DNA of 64,000 bases from JAMQKA01 sp043951865 (GCF_043951865.1 NZ_JBINJF010000011.1:1-64000); one strand, 5' to 3'; counted from the first letter of the stretch, positions 53,043-62,326 are shown. Numbers and translations are program-made. Notes: a model not told the origin generated them from the sequence alone.

Positions 53043-56006
53043 TTACCGGCCCAGCACGATAAACGGGGCCCAATAGACCGGGTGGTGAAAAAGCGGGTGC
53101 TCCAGCATCTTCAGCTTGGCTTGACGCATCGCGGGGGCGGCGTCTCCAAAGGGAACCGACGGATCCCATCCCACCCATCGCAACAGCGAGCTCCAGCTCC
53201 ACGACGAGTGCAGGCTCTCTGCCCGATTCAGCAACGAGCTGTAAAACTGGTCCATAAAGTAGGCTGTAGACCGGTCATATACATTCCAGAGGCTCACGCT
53301 CACCGTGGGCACGCCGGCATAGAAAAAAGCCCGCTGCAGTCCCAGCATGCCTTCACCGTTCACCATTTTGCCAAGCCCCGAGTTGCAGGCGCTCAGCACC
53401 ACCATATCGGAATTTATGTTGAGCTGGTAAATTTCCGAGCTCCTCAGCATCCCGTCTTCTCTTCCGGACGCCTCCGAGGGGGAGGTGGAGAGGGCGAGCC
53501 CGCTAAGATTGGGGTTTTCTTCATCAATGATGCCATGCGTGGCCAGGTGAATATACCGGTAGTTTTTGGTGAGACTCTCTTTTATAAATTGCTCACTGAA
53601 ATTCCCCTTCTTGAATACCTCTGCATCATTAAATTTTGAGGCAATAGAATCGACTTCAGCCAGTGTAGCCGGCAGGGGAGGGTAGGCTTCGCCCCGTTGT
53701 AACGGGCTGGATATTCCCTCAAAGCTGGATCCCGCTATCGCCAGCAACTCCCGCTCGTGGCCCGAATGTCGCTCTTTCCTGTTCTTCAGTAACGAAAATG
53801 TGGTCATCGAAGGGGCGTATTTAATACTAAACTGCTCAATCAAATATTCACCCTCGACCATCAGCGCTTCGAAGGGGAGGTAGGCCAGTACTTCATCCGG
53901 GACAATCATCAGGTTTTCATAACCCGAAAGTTCCTCGAAAAAAGGGGTGATCAGATGGTGGACCAGCTCGGATGACTGCGCCTGGATCAGGTGGCTGGGC
54001 TGGTGGGCCAGTATGTTGTCCCTGAACTGCTCCACCAGGGTAGTTATCCGGTGCCGGTCCTGCCGGCCGCCAGCCACATCGACCCGCTGTACCCGGATCT
54101 GCTGCCGCGTGATCAGAAATATCAGCAGCGCTTCGTCAGCAAAGGCGTATTCCAGGATTGCCGTATCACCGCCCGTCAGTGCCTGTGCGTCTGCTGCCGA
54201 AACCGGGGTTGGGTATTCCAGCTTCTTGAAGCCCTCATTTTGAGCACTGATCTCGTTCATAAAAGCGGCATATTCCAGTTCCGCACTGCGCAATTCTTTT
54301 TTCAGCCGCTGCTTTTCATATATGCTGGTCGTGGTAGCGATCTGGCCCTGGTAGTTCTCTATGGTTTTCTGCAGTCGCTGCTTTTTTAGCTGATCTTCAA
54401 CCGGCAGCAGATCATCCAGGTTTTTTGAGGCCTGTACCAGCTCATCCAGCAGCGTACGCGCCCGGGAGGCCTCCACAAGTTCAAAAGCCCGCTGCTTGTC
54501 ACCGCGGTATTTTAACATCCATGAGGCCAGGTTTACATAAAAGTCGGCGTAGTTTTCAAAATATCCCGATTTCAGGCTGGCCAGCTCTCCCACCCTGCTT
54601 CGGCTGCTTTCAATTATATCTACAAGCTTAGTCCCATAGACAACTGCGCTGTCAGAGCCGATCTCATTAAAAGTGTGTGCCAGCAAGGCCAGCGGCCGCG
54701 GTGTAAGCCGGTCGCTGGTAACCCTGCCCTGGCGATAAGCTGTCCGAAAGTGAGGGAGAGCCCGCCTCGGATTACCGCGAGCTCGCTGTATGAGTCCCAG
54801 CTCAACCTGTACTTTTACCATTAAATCACGTATGCGGGTGGAGTCGGCAATCTGTTTGCTGCGCTCCACATAGTCGAGCGCCTTATCAAAATGATTACGT
54901 CCCCGTTCCAGCTGGGCGATATCCAGGTAGGAGAGGGCCAGTTCACGAACATTGCCCGTCTGCTTGCGTAGCTCAAGTGCTTTATGGTAATTCTGTCGGG
55001 CTTGTTCCATCTGTCCCAGGTCAACCTGCCGCGTAGCTATGTTCTTGTACTTGGTAGAAAGCTCGACGGGCGATGTGATGTTGTGACGGAGCACCAGCTC
55101 CAGGCTTTCCTGGTAATAGTTCAGTGACTTTTCAATATCTCCCAGCCGGTAGTAGAGATTTCCCAAATTTACCAGCAAGTGGGACCGCCTCACCGGGTTG
55201 CCGGTTTCTTGTGCATACTCCAGGGCTTTCTGGTAGGAGACCAGGGCCTGGTCATAATTTCCGAGATTAAAGTGAACCATCCCGATATTGAGATATGCCG
55301 TGGTAAGCCGGGCCGTATTATTGAGATTCTTACTCAAAGATAAACTTTTGGAAAGGTAGTCATAGGCCCGATCATACATCGAAAGGTTTATGTAGGTCAT
55401 CCCGATGTTATTAAGGGTAATAGCTTGATTGAGGTCGGTGCCCACCTTTTGAAAAATTGTCAACGCCTTACTCCGGTGTTCAAGAGAGGAGGCATAATCA
55501 CCCAGTTCAAGGTTTACACTGCCCAGGTTGTCGTGTATGATTGCAATCATCAGGGAATCATTGCTGGAGATAGCCAGCTGAAGTGCCTTCTGATACCGTT
55601 TCCGGGCGGCAGGAAACCGACTTTGATATTTTTGTATGAGTCCCCAGTAGTTATGGACCGATGTGAGATTCGAAGTATCCCGCCTCTGCTCTGCCAGGGG
55701 TTTGACAATTTCCAGTTGCGACAGCGCCTTGTCATACTTCGCCCGCTGAAAAAGCGCCTCGGTATAAGAAAACAGCGTATTGATATATTGAGAAGTGTCC
55801 TGAACCTGGTGCTGCCGGTAGAGACTTACCGCCTCTGAAAGATACAATTCAGCTTCCTTATAATTACCACGCTGCTCATATTTGATCCCGACTGTTGCGA
55901 GTGAGTCGGCCCGTTGCAGGTTTTGCCCCTGAAGAAGAACAGGAAGTCCCACCAGCACCAACCCCAAAATACCAAACCGTTTCAAGAGCATTGTATGCGA
56001 TACCAT
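53043..56006 (-). CDS. Secreted TPR-CHAT protease 1
   Basis: About 987 residues from the ATG at 56006 (open to 56066; ATG at 55991 is another option). Signal peptide LLKRFGILGLVLVGLPVLLQG. About ten TPR repeats follow (AELYLSEAVSLYRQ, LVNLGNLYYRLGDIEKSLNYYQESLEL), then a coiled-coil linker and a C-terminal CHAT (caspase-fold) domain. Catalytic His844 (HLATHGI) and Cys894 (SACNSGLG), numbered from 56066, are both present, so it should be active. CHAT proteases cleave partner proteins after TPR-mediated recognition; the target here is unknown. A small ORF runs divergently 155 bp from its start. Confidence 0.9.
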   Translation of the reverse strand: MVSHTMLLKRFGILGLVLVGLPVLLQGQNLQRADSLATVGIKYEQRGNYKEAELYLSEAVSLYRQHQVQDTSQYINTLFSYTEALFQRAKYDKALSQLEIVKPLAEQRRDTSNLTSVHNYWGLIQKYQSRFPAARKRYQKALQLAISSNDSLMIAIIHDNLGSVNLELGDYASSLEHRSKALTIFQKVGTDLNQAITLNNIGMTYINLSMYDRAYDYLSKSLSLSKNLNNTARLTTAYLNIGMVHFNLGNYDQALVSYQKALEYAQETGNPVRRSHLLVNLGNLYYRLGDIEKSLNYYQESLELVLRHNITSPVELSTKYKNIATRQVDLGQMEQARQNYHKALELRKQTGNVRELALSYLDIAQLERGRNHFDKALDYVERSKQIADSTRIRDLMVKVQVELGLIQRARGNPRRALPHFRTAYRQGRVTSDRLTPRPLALLAHTFNEIGSDSAVVYGTKLVDIIESSRSRVGELASLKSGYFENYADFYVNLASWMLKYRGDKQRAFELVEASRARTLLDELVQASKNLDDLLPVEDQLKKQRLQKTIENYQGQIATTTSIYEKQRLKKELRSAELEYAAFMNEISAQNEGFKKLEYPTPVSAADAQALTGGDTAILEYAFADEALLIFLITRQQIRVQRVDVAGGRQDRHRITTLVEQFRDNILAHQPSHLIQAQSSELVHHLITPFFEELSGYENLMIVPDEVLAYLPFEALMVEGEYLIEQFSIKYAPSMTTFSLLKNRKERHSGHERELLAIAGSSFEGISSPLQRGEAYPPLPATLAEVDSIASKFNDAEVFKKGNFSEQFIKESLTKNYRYIHLATHGIIDEENPNLSGLALSTSPSEASGREDGMLRSSEIYQLNINSDMVVLSACNSGLGKMVNGEGMLGLQRAFFYAGVPTVSVSLWNVYDRSTAYFMDQFYSSLLNRAESLHSSWSWSSLLRWVGWDPSVPFGDAAPAMRQAKLKMLEHPLFHHPVYWAPFIVLGR

Positions 56007-56115
56007 CCACTGTAAATTGCCTGCTGTCCTCAAGTAAGCAAAAAAATCAGTAGCTAAAAAGGACAAATGATCAAAAAATAAAATTAATTTGTAAGGAATG
56101 TCCTGCCAAACGGTC

Positions 56116-56160
56116 TATTATAATAAAGCGCAACACTAAAACAGCCAACGGAGGTTGACA
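56116..56160 (+). promoter_or_regulatory. Promoter-like element and ribosome binding site of the small ORF
   Basis: TATAAT at 56119-56124 resembles a -10 box, but no well-spaced -35 is evident. GGAGG at 56150-56154, 6 nt before the ATG at 56161, is an unusually strong Shine-Dalgarno for this window, where most genes have weak ones. Confidence 0.4.
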
Positions 56161-56301
56161 ATGTTGATACTCAACCAGAAATCCAGCACTCTATTTGACA
56201 ACGATACCACGCTTAGCCAGATGCCTGATGGTCAGGATGACGATTCAGGAGGTCAAGATTCGGAAAGAAATCTTCCGAGCCCCGAAGACAGTGACAGCTA
56301 A
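56161..56301 (+). CDS. Small acidic ORF (46 aa) between the two CHAT genes
   Basis: ATG at 56161, TAA at 56299-56301. The peptide begins MLILNQKSSTLFDND and ends in a strongly acidic, Asp/Ser/Gly-rich tail (PDGQDDDSGGQDSE, PSPEDSDS) with about a dozen acidic residues and almost no aromatic ones. There is no signal peptide or membrane segment. A GGAGG ribosome site at proper distance and an intrinsic terminator 29 bp downstream mark a complete small transcription unit. It is divergent from CHAT 1 and convergent with CHAT 2. No family is recognised. A disordered, acidic peptide next to a TPR-CHAT protease could be a regulator or substrate; this is speculation. Confidence 0.5.
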   Translation: MLILNQKSSTLFDNDTTLSQMPDGQDDDSGGQDSERNLPSPEDSDS

Positions 56302-56330
56302 GCATCGAAGCTTATAGTCTCCTTTCTTGG

Positions 56331-56368
56331 GCAGGGCCCTCTCACTGGGTCCTGCTTTTAATTTTTCT
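56331..56368 (+). terminator. Intrinsic terminator of the small ORF
   Basis: Stem GCAGGGCCC (56331-56339) pairs with GGGTCCTGC (56347-56355), allowing one G-T pair, with a 7-nt loop. A T-rich run (TTTTAATTTTT) follows. It is placed 29 bp after the TAA of the small ORF and oriented for plus-strand transcription. Confidence 0.75.
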
Positions 56369-56400
56369 CTTCGACTTATCACCGGCAGTTCCCATTTCCC

Positions 56401-56520
56401 AGGGACCTTTAGAGAACCTGCTAATTTGTAGGAAGGTGGTGGTACCACCGACCTTATTGACTTTTTAAAAGGGAATACAACTCCCTCAGAATCAGGATAT
56501 TAGGATTTTGCCAAGCCCTC
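56401..56520. repeat. 120-bp direct repeat copy 1 with two palindromes
   Basis: Matches 59784-59902 in the same orientation. It contains the perfect palindrome GGTGGTACCACC (56438-56449) and the hairpin GGGAATACAACTCCC (56471-56485). It ends 3 bp before the stop codon of CHAT 2, so on the minus strand it directly follows that gene. Confidence 0.75.
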
Positions 56521-56523
56521 TAC

Positions 56524-59500
56524 CTATTCGCCGATGAGCACAAACGGAGCCCAGAACCGGGGCGCGGCGTACTGCGACTCATTTAGCAGGTGAAGCTTTG
56601 CCTGCCGGGCCGCCTCTCGCAGTGAACCGTTATTATCGAGATGCCGGTAGAACTCGATCATCAGTTCCGAGGTAGACCGGTCATCGACCTTCCACAACGA
56701 GACCAGCAAATTTTGCGCCCCCGCATACTCAAAAGCCCGTGCCAGGCTGATGATCCCTTCTCCACGCTGCAGTTTCCCCAGCCCGGTTTCGCAGGCACTG
56801 AGCACAACCAGCCGGGCGTTCAGCTGCAGGTTGTAAACTTCCTGCAATCGCAAGATGCCATCTTCATCTTCCTGATGACCCGGTTCCCTGGCAAAGTGGA
56901 TTCCGGGCGCGGTCACCGAGTCTTGCGACAGAAATGCGTGGGTAGCCAGGTGGATGATCTCATACTGCTCCTGAACCGACTGTTTAAATATCGCTTCCGA
57001 AGCTTCCTGCTCAAGATACAACTTTGTCAAGTACCCCTTACTGTTCATGATGGAGTCTACCTGCTGAACCTCGTAACGACTTAGAGGAAGGGCGTGGACA
57101 GGCGGAGTATCCCTGCTTTTATTCGTGCCGGCCTGCTCTTGGTACTGAGAAAATACCGGGGCCACGCCGACCAGTGATTTGTGCCCCTCCTGCCTTTGGT
57201 CCTGGCGCCAGAATTGCAGAAGCGTGGCCGAGGGGGCGTAAGAGATGGCATGCTGTTCCAACAGGTAGGGCATTTCCTGGTAATCTGTTTCGGGACCGGC
57301 CGGTTTTGTAGTTAATGCTTCAAACGGAAGATAATGGAGTGTTCCATCGGGTATTATTATCAGGCTGGAGCTCTTTACATGCGGCGCCAGGGGGGCAATC
57401 AGTGTTTCGTACAGCCGGTTTGAGGTATGGGCAAACTCCTGTTTATCATTCTCCTCAATTACCGTACGAAATTGATGGATTAACGAATCCAGGGTGGTAT
57501 CTGCCCCGACCTTTTGCAGCCGGATCTGAGCCCGGTTCACGACAAACGCATACAGCGCGTTTCGGCCGGAGGCATACTCGATCATCGTTTGACCGGGCTT
57601 CAGCATCGCTTTAACATCTTCTGGGGTAATAGTTACCTCCTGGTATTTAAGCCTGTAGTATTGGGGATACTCCCGCTCCAGTTGTTCAATATGTGCTGAC
57701 AACTGCTGCTTCAACGTAAAGACCGAGTCTTGCAGGCTTGTCATCTGAAGCGAATCGATATGGGTTTCACGGTCTGTCTTTTCCGCAATACTCCTGTGCA
57801 CGCGGGTAATCTGACGACGGAGCTGCTGTTCCCTGGAGATCAGCGAATCCGGCACGCCGGCAAAACTTTTCGCTTCCATCTCCTTTAACTGTCTTAGCAG
57901 CACCTGTGCCTTTCCCTGTTCGGCAAAGAAGAGAGCATAAGCTACCTGCTTCGAGCTTCCGGTGCGCCGGTAGAGCTTGTAGGCTGTATCCAGCCCGCGT
58001 TTGTAGATCGCATCCGCACGTTCCGCCAGCACCAGTTTTGACTCATCGCTCCGGTATCCCGCCTGCATATTATTAACCAGCGAGGAAGCCGACAGGTAGG
58101 TCTCCATCGCCTTCTCCAGATAATCGAGCTCCCCGGTTTGTTGAAACAGTGCGCGATACGCTTCGCCCCGGCCTTGCAGGGCCTCCATCAGCAAGACCGG
58201 ATGGGTAACACTGTCATGTACCCCTTCCTGGCCCCCGTTCTCTCCAGGATTGTTGCCTGACAGGATGGAAATGGCTTTTTGAATATGCTGAAGGGCGGCC
58301 TCCGGATTTTGTTGCCGCATAAAATTTTGGGCGATCTTGGTATGAGTATCGGCTATAAACGGGTGCTCGCTTCCCAGCAGGGGAATATTCATCTCAAGGT
58401 CTTTTTCCAGCCACTGAAGTGCCTCGTCATACGCTTTTTTGGCGGAATAGGCTTCTCCCAGGTTCGCATAGATATTGGCAATTTCGGGGTGCCGGCCCTC
58501 AAAGATCTGGCGGTGGAGGCTCAGCGCCTTCTTGTAGTATTTAATTGCCTGGTCGTATGCTTCCATATCGTAATGCAGAGCCCCAAGGTTTTGGTAGCCA
58601 ATCGCCACGTCCAGGTTGACCTTCCCGATCACCTGCTCTTTTATCTCGATGGACCTTCGCATGTAGCGGACCGAGGCTTCCAAATTGCCTGTTTCCGAGT
58701 ACACAATACTGATATTGTTATACCCGGCCGCCACCTGCGGATGCTGCTCTCCCCAATATCGGCTCAGTGTTTGGGTAGCCTCTTTCATATAATCCAGCGC
58801 CTGCTGGTAGTCCCCCCGGTAATAATGAATAATCGCAATGTTATTGATTCCACGGGCTACATTCGGGTGATCCGGACCCAGCAGGTTCCTGTCGATCTCA
58901 ATACTTTTCCGGTAATATTCCATTGCGGTCCCGTTATCACCCATTTTTTGATAAGTGGCACCGATGCTGTTGTACACCTTGCTGACAAACAGGGACCCCG
59001 GAGGTTCCGAACGGTGGAATATATCCAGCGACTGAAAAAACTGCTCCATCGCCAGCTCAAGCTTTCCCTGGCTGTCGTACACCTCTCCGAGGTAGAAAAG
59101 AAGGTATGCACGTAATCTGGCATATTCCTGCTGTTGGCCGGAAAGCAGCTCAAGTCCTTTCTGAATTTTTGTGATGGCAGAATCATATTGCGACTGCTCC
59201 ATATCCAGGCGCGCACCGAGCCGCAGCAACTTCGCCCGCAGCCGGGGACTTCCGGGCGTATGCTCCTGTACCAGGTCTTCCGTCTGTGCAATAGCAGTAT
59301 TCGCCGTCTCATACCGGGCACTCTCAATACTGTTAATTGCCAGATTAATGTTACTGTCGACAACGCGTCTCCAGGACCCCGCCTTTTCATACAGCCTCGC
59401 AGCCCTTTCAAAATATGAGGAGGAAGAATCGTAGCGGGCAAATTTCTGCAGGGAATCCGCTTTTTGAAACAACTGAAAGGCGCGGGCAGTATCGGCAATA

Positions 59501-59607
59501 GCGGGCCGAGCCTCAGCCATCATTGCCGTTCCTCCCAACAGGGAGAGGAACACAAAAAGCACTTTTAATGCAGATGTAACTGAATTCTTAAAAAGGCTGG
59601 TTGCCAT
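56524..59607 (-). CDS. Secreted TPR-CHAT protease 2
   Basis: 1027 residues. Signal peptide at the N-terminus (ALKVLFVFLSLLGGTAMMAEA). TPR repeats of the tetratricopeptide_8/kinesin-light-chain type follow (AMEYYRKSIEIDRNLLGPDHPNVARGINNIAIIHYYRGDYQQALDYMKEA and others, about 170-450), then a helical linker. The CHAT domain carries His890 (HLATHAF) and Cys939 (SACETGLG), so the dyad is intact. It is a paralogue of CHAT 1 with a different TPR set, so probably a different partner. It is flanked by copies of the 120-bp direct repeat. Confidence 0.92.
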   Translation of the reverse strand: MATSLFKNSVTSALKVLFVFLSLLGGTAMMAEARPAIADTARAFQLFQKADSLQKFARYDSSSSYFERAARLYEKAGSWRRVVDSNINLAINSIESARYETANTAIAQTEDLVQEHTPGSPRLRAKLLRLGARLDMEQSQYDSAITKIQKGLELLSGQQQEYARLRAYLLFYLGEVYDSQGKLELAMEQFFQSLDIFHRSEPPGSLFVSKVYNSIGATYQKMGDNGTAMEYYRKSIEIDRNLLGPDHPNVARGINNIAIIHYYRGDYQQALDYMKEATQTLSRYWGEQHPQVAAGYNNISIVYSETGNLEASVRYMRRSIEIKEQVIGKVNLDVAIGYQNLGALHYDMEAYDQAIKYYKKALSLHRQIFEGRHPEIANIYANLGEAYSAKKAYDEALQWLEKDLEMNIPLLGSEHPFIADTHTKIAQNFMRQQNPEAALQHIQKAISILSGNNPGENGGQEGVHDSVTHPVLLMEALQGRGEAYRALFQQTGELDYLEKAMETYLSASSLVNNMQAGYRSDESKLVLAERADAIYKRGLDTAYKLYRRTGSSKQVAYALFFAEQGKAQVLLRQLKEMEAKSFAGVPDSLISREQQLRRQITRVHRSIAEKTDRETHIDSLQMTSLQDSVFTLKQQLSAHIEQLEREYPQYYRLKYQEVTITPEDVKAMLKPGQTMIEYASGRNALYAFVVNRAQIRLQKVGADTTLDSLIHQFRTVIEENDKQEFAHTSNRLYETLIAPLAPHVKSSSLIIIPDGTLHYLPFEALTTKPAGPETDYQEMPYLLEQHAISYAPSATLLQFWRQDQRQEGHKSLVGVAPVFSQYQEQAGTNKSRDTPPVHALPLSRYEVQQVDSIMNSKGYLTKLYLEQEASEAIFKQSVQEQYEIIHLATHAFLSQDSVTAPGIHFAREPGHQEDEDGILRLQEVYNLQLNARLVVLSACETGLGKLQRGEGIISLARAFEYAGAQNLLVSLWKVDDRSTSELMIEFYRHLDNNGSLREAARQAKLHLLNESQYAAPRFWAPFVLIGE

Positions 59608-60030
59608 ATTTAACTTTCGATTAGCTCGGGAGAATCAGACAAGCCGTGCCAGGCCGTTGTTGGCACGATAACGATATTTCCGTATATCCGGGACTACATA
59701 TCCTCATTTGGTATAATGACAAGATACAACCTGCAATTTTCAACCCCATCCAGGCTGGGTTCCCCGCCTTATAACCTTCTTCAAGGGACTTTTGCAGAAC
59801 CTAACTATTTTGTTTGGAGGTGGTACCACCGACCTTATTGCCCCTTTAGACGGGAGTACAACTCCCTCAGAACGAGGAATTAAGGATGTTGCAAAGCCTT
59901 CTTCAAATATTTTATTCCCTGGAAATCCGGCAGAGGATACAAATAACTACTCCCGGTTTATTTGTAAGAGAGCTTTACAACATTCAAACTCCTGTTCTCC
60001 TCCGTTTTCAGAGATCCAGGCTTTTTGCAA
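59608..60030. other. 423-bp spacer between CHAT 2 and ftsY
   Basis: Holds direct repeat copy 2 (59784-59902) and the CHAT 2 promoter region (59608-59780). An ORF starting with ATG near 59716 runs through the repeat but has no ribosome site and is not accepted. Nothing else is seen. Confidence 0.5.
59784..59902. repeat. 119-bp direct repeat copy 2 with two palindromes
   Basis: Same orientation as 56401-56520. It contains GGTGGTACCACC (59819-59830) and GGGAGTACAACTCCC (59852-59866). The palindromes are better conserved than the spacer sequence between them, as expected for a structured repeat. Confidence 0.75.
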
Positions 60031-60984
60031 TTAATCTCCAAACAGGGAGTTTACGAACAGTTCACGATCAAAGACCTGCAGGTCATCGATATCTTCCCCC
60101 ACACCAATATATTTGACTGGGATCTCAAATTCGTGAGAGATTCCCAGGACGATGCCCCCCTTGGCGGTACCGTCCAGCTTGGTGAGCACCAGTCCCGTTA
60201 TATCCACAAAAGAGGTGAAGGCGTTCGCCTGCTGCATCGCATTTTGGCCGGTTGAGGCATCCAGTACCAGCAGCACTTCATGCGGGGCACCCTCCACCAC
60301 CTTGCCGATCACCCGCTTGATTTTAGCCAGTTCATCCATCAGCGACTTTTTGTTGTGCAGTCGGCCGGCGGTGTCTACAATGGCCACATCGGCGCCGCGC
60401 GACTGGGCTGCCGAAACCGTATCATAGGCAACGGCCGCGGGATCAGCCCCCTGTCCCTGTTCGATAAGAGGCACATCAGCGCGTTCACTCCATATCTTCA
60501 GCTGATCAACGGCGGCTGCCCGGAACGTATCTGCCGCACCGATCATGACCTTTTTGCCGGTCTGTTTGTACAGGTGCGCCAGCTTGCCGATAGTGGTGGT
60601 TTTACCCACCCCGTTTACGCCTACCACCAAAATAACGTGAGGTTTGGTGGGAAACTCGGCATCAAAGTCTGCCGGTCTCTCGGCAGAACTTTCTTTCAGC
60701 AGACCGATGATCTCATCGCGCAGCATATCCTGCAATTCGTTTTCCGTCAGGTACTTGTCGCGGGAGACCCGCCCTTCAATCCGGTCGATGATTTCAAGTG
60801 TGGTTTGCACGCCTACATCGGAGGTGATCAAAATCTCTTCCAGCTCGTCCAGAACGGCTGCATCCACCGTGGTTTTGCCGGCGACCGCCTTGCCGATCTT
60901 TTCCAGGAGGGAGGAACGGCTTTTTTCCACTCCTTTGTCGACTTTCTCTTTTTTCTTAAGTCCAAGCTTCTCTAAAATACCCAT
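60031..60984 (-). CDS. ftsY: Signal recognition particle receptor FtsY
   Basis: 317 residues, a short form without a long acidic A domain. The NG domain shows G1 GVNGVGKTTTIGKLAHLY (about 124-141), DTFRAAAVDQL, G3 DTAGRLHNKKSLMDELAK and G4 TKLDGTAKGG, ending with GVGEDIDDLQVFD. It is the membrane receptor for ribosome-SRP complexes in cotranslational insertion. The neighbour pgsA starts about 700 bp upstream and ends 101 bp before it, in the same direction. Confidence 0.97.
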   Translation of the reverse strand: MGILEKLGLKKKEKVDKGVEKSRSSLLEKIGKAVAGKTTVDAAVLDELEEILITSDVGVQTTLEIIDRIEGRVSRDKYLTENELQDMLRDEIIGLLKESSAERPADFDAEFPTKPHVILVVGVNGVGKTTTIGKLAHLYKQTGKKVMIGAADTFRAAAVDQLKIWSERADVPLIEQGQGADPAAVAYDTVSAAQSRGADVAIVDTAGRLHNKKSLMDELAKIKRVIGKVVEGAPHEVLLVLDASTGQNAMQQANAFTSFVDITGLVLTKLDGTAKGGIVLGISHEFEIPVKYIGVGEDIDDLQVFDRELFVNSLFGD

Positions 60985-61085
60985 TGGCGTATGCTACCAT
61001 TGATATAAATTGACATTGCATTCGTTCAACCAGACAGATATTCAAGCACCGATGTCGTCTCCAAACAGGGAACCAGACCAAATAT

Positions 61086-61685
61086 TCAGTTAAATTCGGC
61101 CCCTTGCCTTATCTGGTTGAATCGTTGAAGATAATCAAAAAAGGAGAAAACCATTAATGCAATGGCATTTCCCATAAAAAAGAGGTGAAACGGGCCGGCT
61201 TCCGGTGCAAAAAAGACACTCATCCAGTACGCAGCCAGTCCGTTGACCGCAAACTTGCCGGAGGTCACCGCCATGGCCACCTTGCCCCGGGTTAGCTTAA
61301 TATAGACGGAACCCGAAAGGATAAGCAGATCACGAATAACGGCAAATACAAAAAACCACAGGGGGATATAGCCGATGTAAACCGTGTAGATAAAAAGGAA
61401 AAAGGCGGTCAGTTTGTCGGCTATGGGATCAAGAATCTTTCCCAGCTCAGACACCTGGCCCGTTTTCCGGGCTATAATGCCATCCAGGTAGTCTGAAATG
61501 ACCCCATAAGCCAGGAGCACAACCACCAGCCAGGTAACCTGAAAGTCATTCACGTAATGCAGGTAGATTACCGGGAAGGAGATGATCGTACGCGAGGCCG
61601 AAATCGCATTCGACCAGGTAAACACCTTGTTTTTTACCCGGATTTTAACTGGATCGGACGCCGCTTTTTCCACTGTTTCTGCCAT
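61086..61685 (-). CDS. pgsA: CDP-alcohol phosphatidyltransferase (PgsA-like)
   Basis: 199 residues with five to six membrane segments. The CDP-OH-P motif is complete: DGIIARKTGQVSELGKILD-PIAD (about 69-92) matches DGx2ARx8Gx3Dx3D, with the final Asp as catalytic base. It likely makes phosphatidylglycerol phosphate from CDP-diacylglycerol and glycerol-3-phosphate in the inner membrane. Other alcohol acceptors cannot be excluded from the motif. It is divergent from the NUDIX gene with 65 bp between them. Confidence 0.85.
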   Translation of the reverse strand: MAETVEKAASDPVKIRVKNKVFTWSNAISASRTIISFPVIYLHYVNDFQVTWLVVVLLAYGVISDYLDGIIARKTGQVSELGKILDPIADKLTAFFLFIYTVYIGYIPLWFFVFAVIRDLLILSGSVYIKLTRGKVAMAVTSGKFAVNGLAAYWMSVFFAPEAGPFHLFFMGNAIALMVFSFFDYLQRFNQIRQGAEFN

Positions 61686-61750
61686 CCTAATTGGTTATAC
61701 TTTGAGCATCAAAGGTATGAATTCAAACGGAAAAGAAAAGGATATACTCG

Positions 61751-62326
61751 ATGAGCTTAATTTCGGATAGTGAACAGCTGGTTGAAAAGCGGATCAGTTC
61801 AAAAGAGATTTTTGACGGCCGCCTGCTGCATGTTTTTTTTGACGAAGCCAGGCTGCCTGACGGGTCTGAATCGACAAGAGAATGGATTAAGCATCCCGGG
61901 GCCTCGGCTGTTCTTCCCGTATTCAGGGATGGAGATGTCATGCTGGTCAAGCAGTTTCGCTACCCGGTAGCGCAGATTTTCTACGAAGTGCCCGCCGGAA
62001 AAATTGATCCCGGCGAAACGGCCGACAGCACCGCCCGCCGCGAACTAAAAGAGGAGGCGGGGCTTACCTGCCAACAGTTCCATTACCTCGGCAACTTTTA
62101 TCCCAGCATCGGCTACACTGATGAGATTATCCACCTGTATATCGCGTGGGAAATCGAGGAGTTCGAACAGACTGTGGATGAGGATGAGTTCCTGGTCAAG
62201 GAACGAGTGCCGTTTCGGGAGGCCGTCGAGATGGCACACACCGGAGAGATTTCTGACGGGAAAACCGCGATCACCCTGCTTCGGGCCTGGAAATGGTGGC
62301 AAAAGGAGGGACCATTCGAAGTGTAG
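61751..62326 (+). CDS. NUDIX hydrolase, ADP-ribose pyrophosphatase type
   Basis: 191 residues. The Nudix box is intact: GKIDPGETADSTARRELKEEAG (about 80-101), split by the reader as GX5EX7REUXEEXGU. The N-terminal domain-swap strand pattern (ISSKEIFDGRLLHVFFDEARLPDG) and HLYIAWEIEE are typical of ADP-ribose pyrophosphatases. It hydrolyses ADP-ribose or related nucleoside diphosphate sugars to AMP and a sugar phosphate. Confidence 0.9.
   Translation: MSLISDSEQLVEKRISSKEIFDGRLLHVFFDEARLPDGSESTREWIKHPGASAVLPVFRDGDVMLVKQFRYPVAQIFYEVPAGKIDPGETADSTARRELKEEAGLTCQQFHYLGNFYPSIGYTDEIIHLYIAWEIEEFEQTVDEDEFLVKERVPFREAVEMAHTGEISDGKTAITLLRAWKWWQKEGPFEV

Noticed and set aside
53043..59607. CHAT genes as a phage-defence system (Craspase-like)
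   Set aside because: Both proteins have Sec signal peptides and no CRISPR or effector genes are nearby, so an intracellular defence role is unlikely.
59716..59883. ORF starting MTRYNLQF through repeat copy 2
   Set aside because: No ribosome site, runs through a structured repeat, and shows no similarity to the small ORF at 56161.
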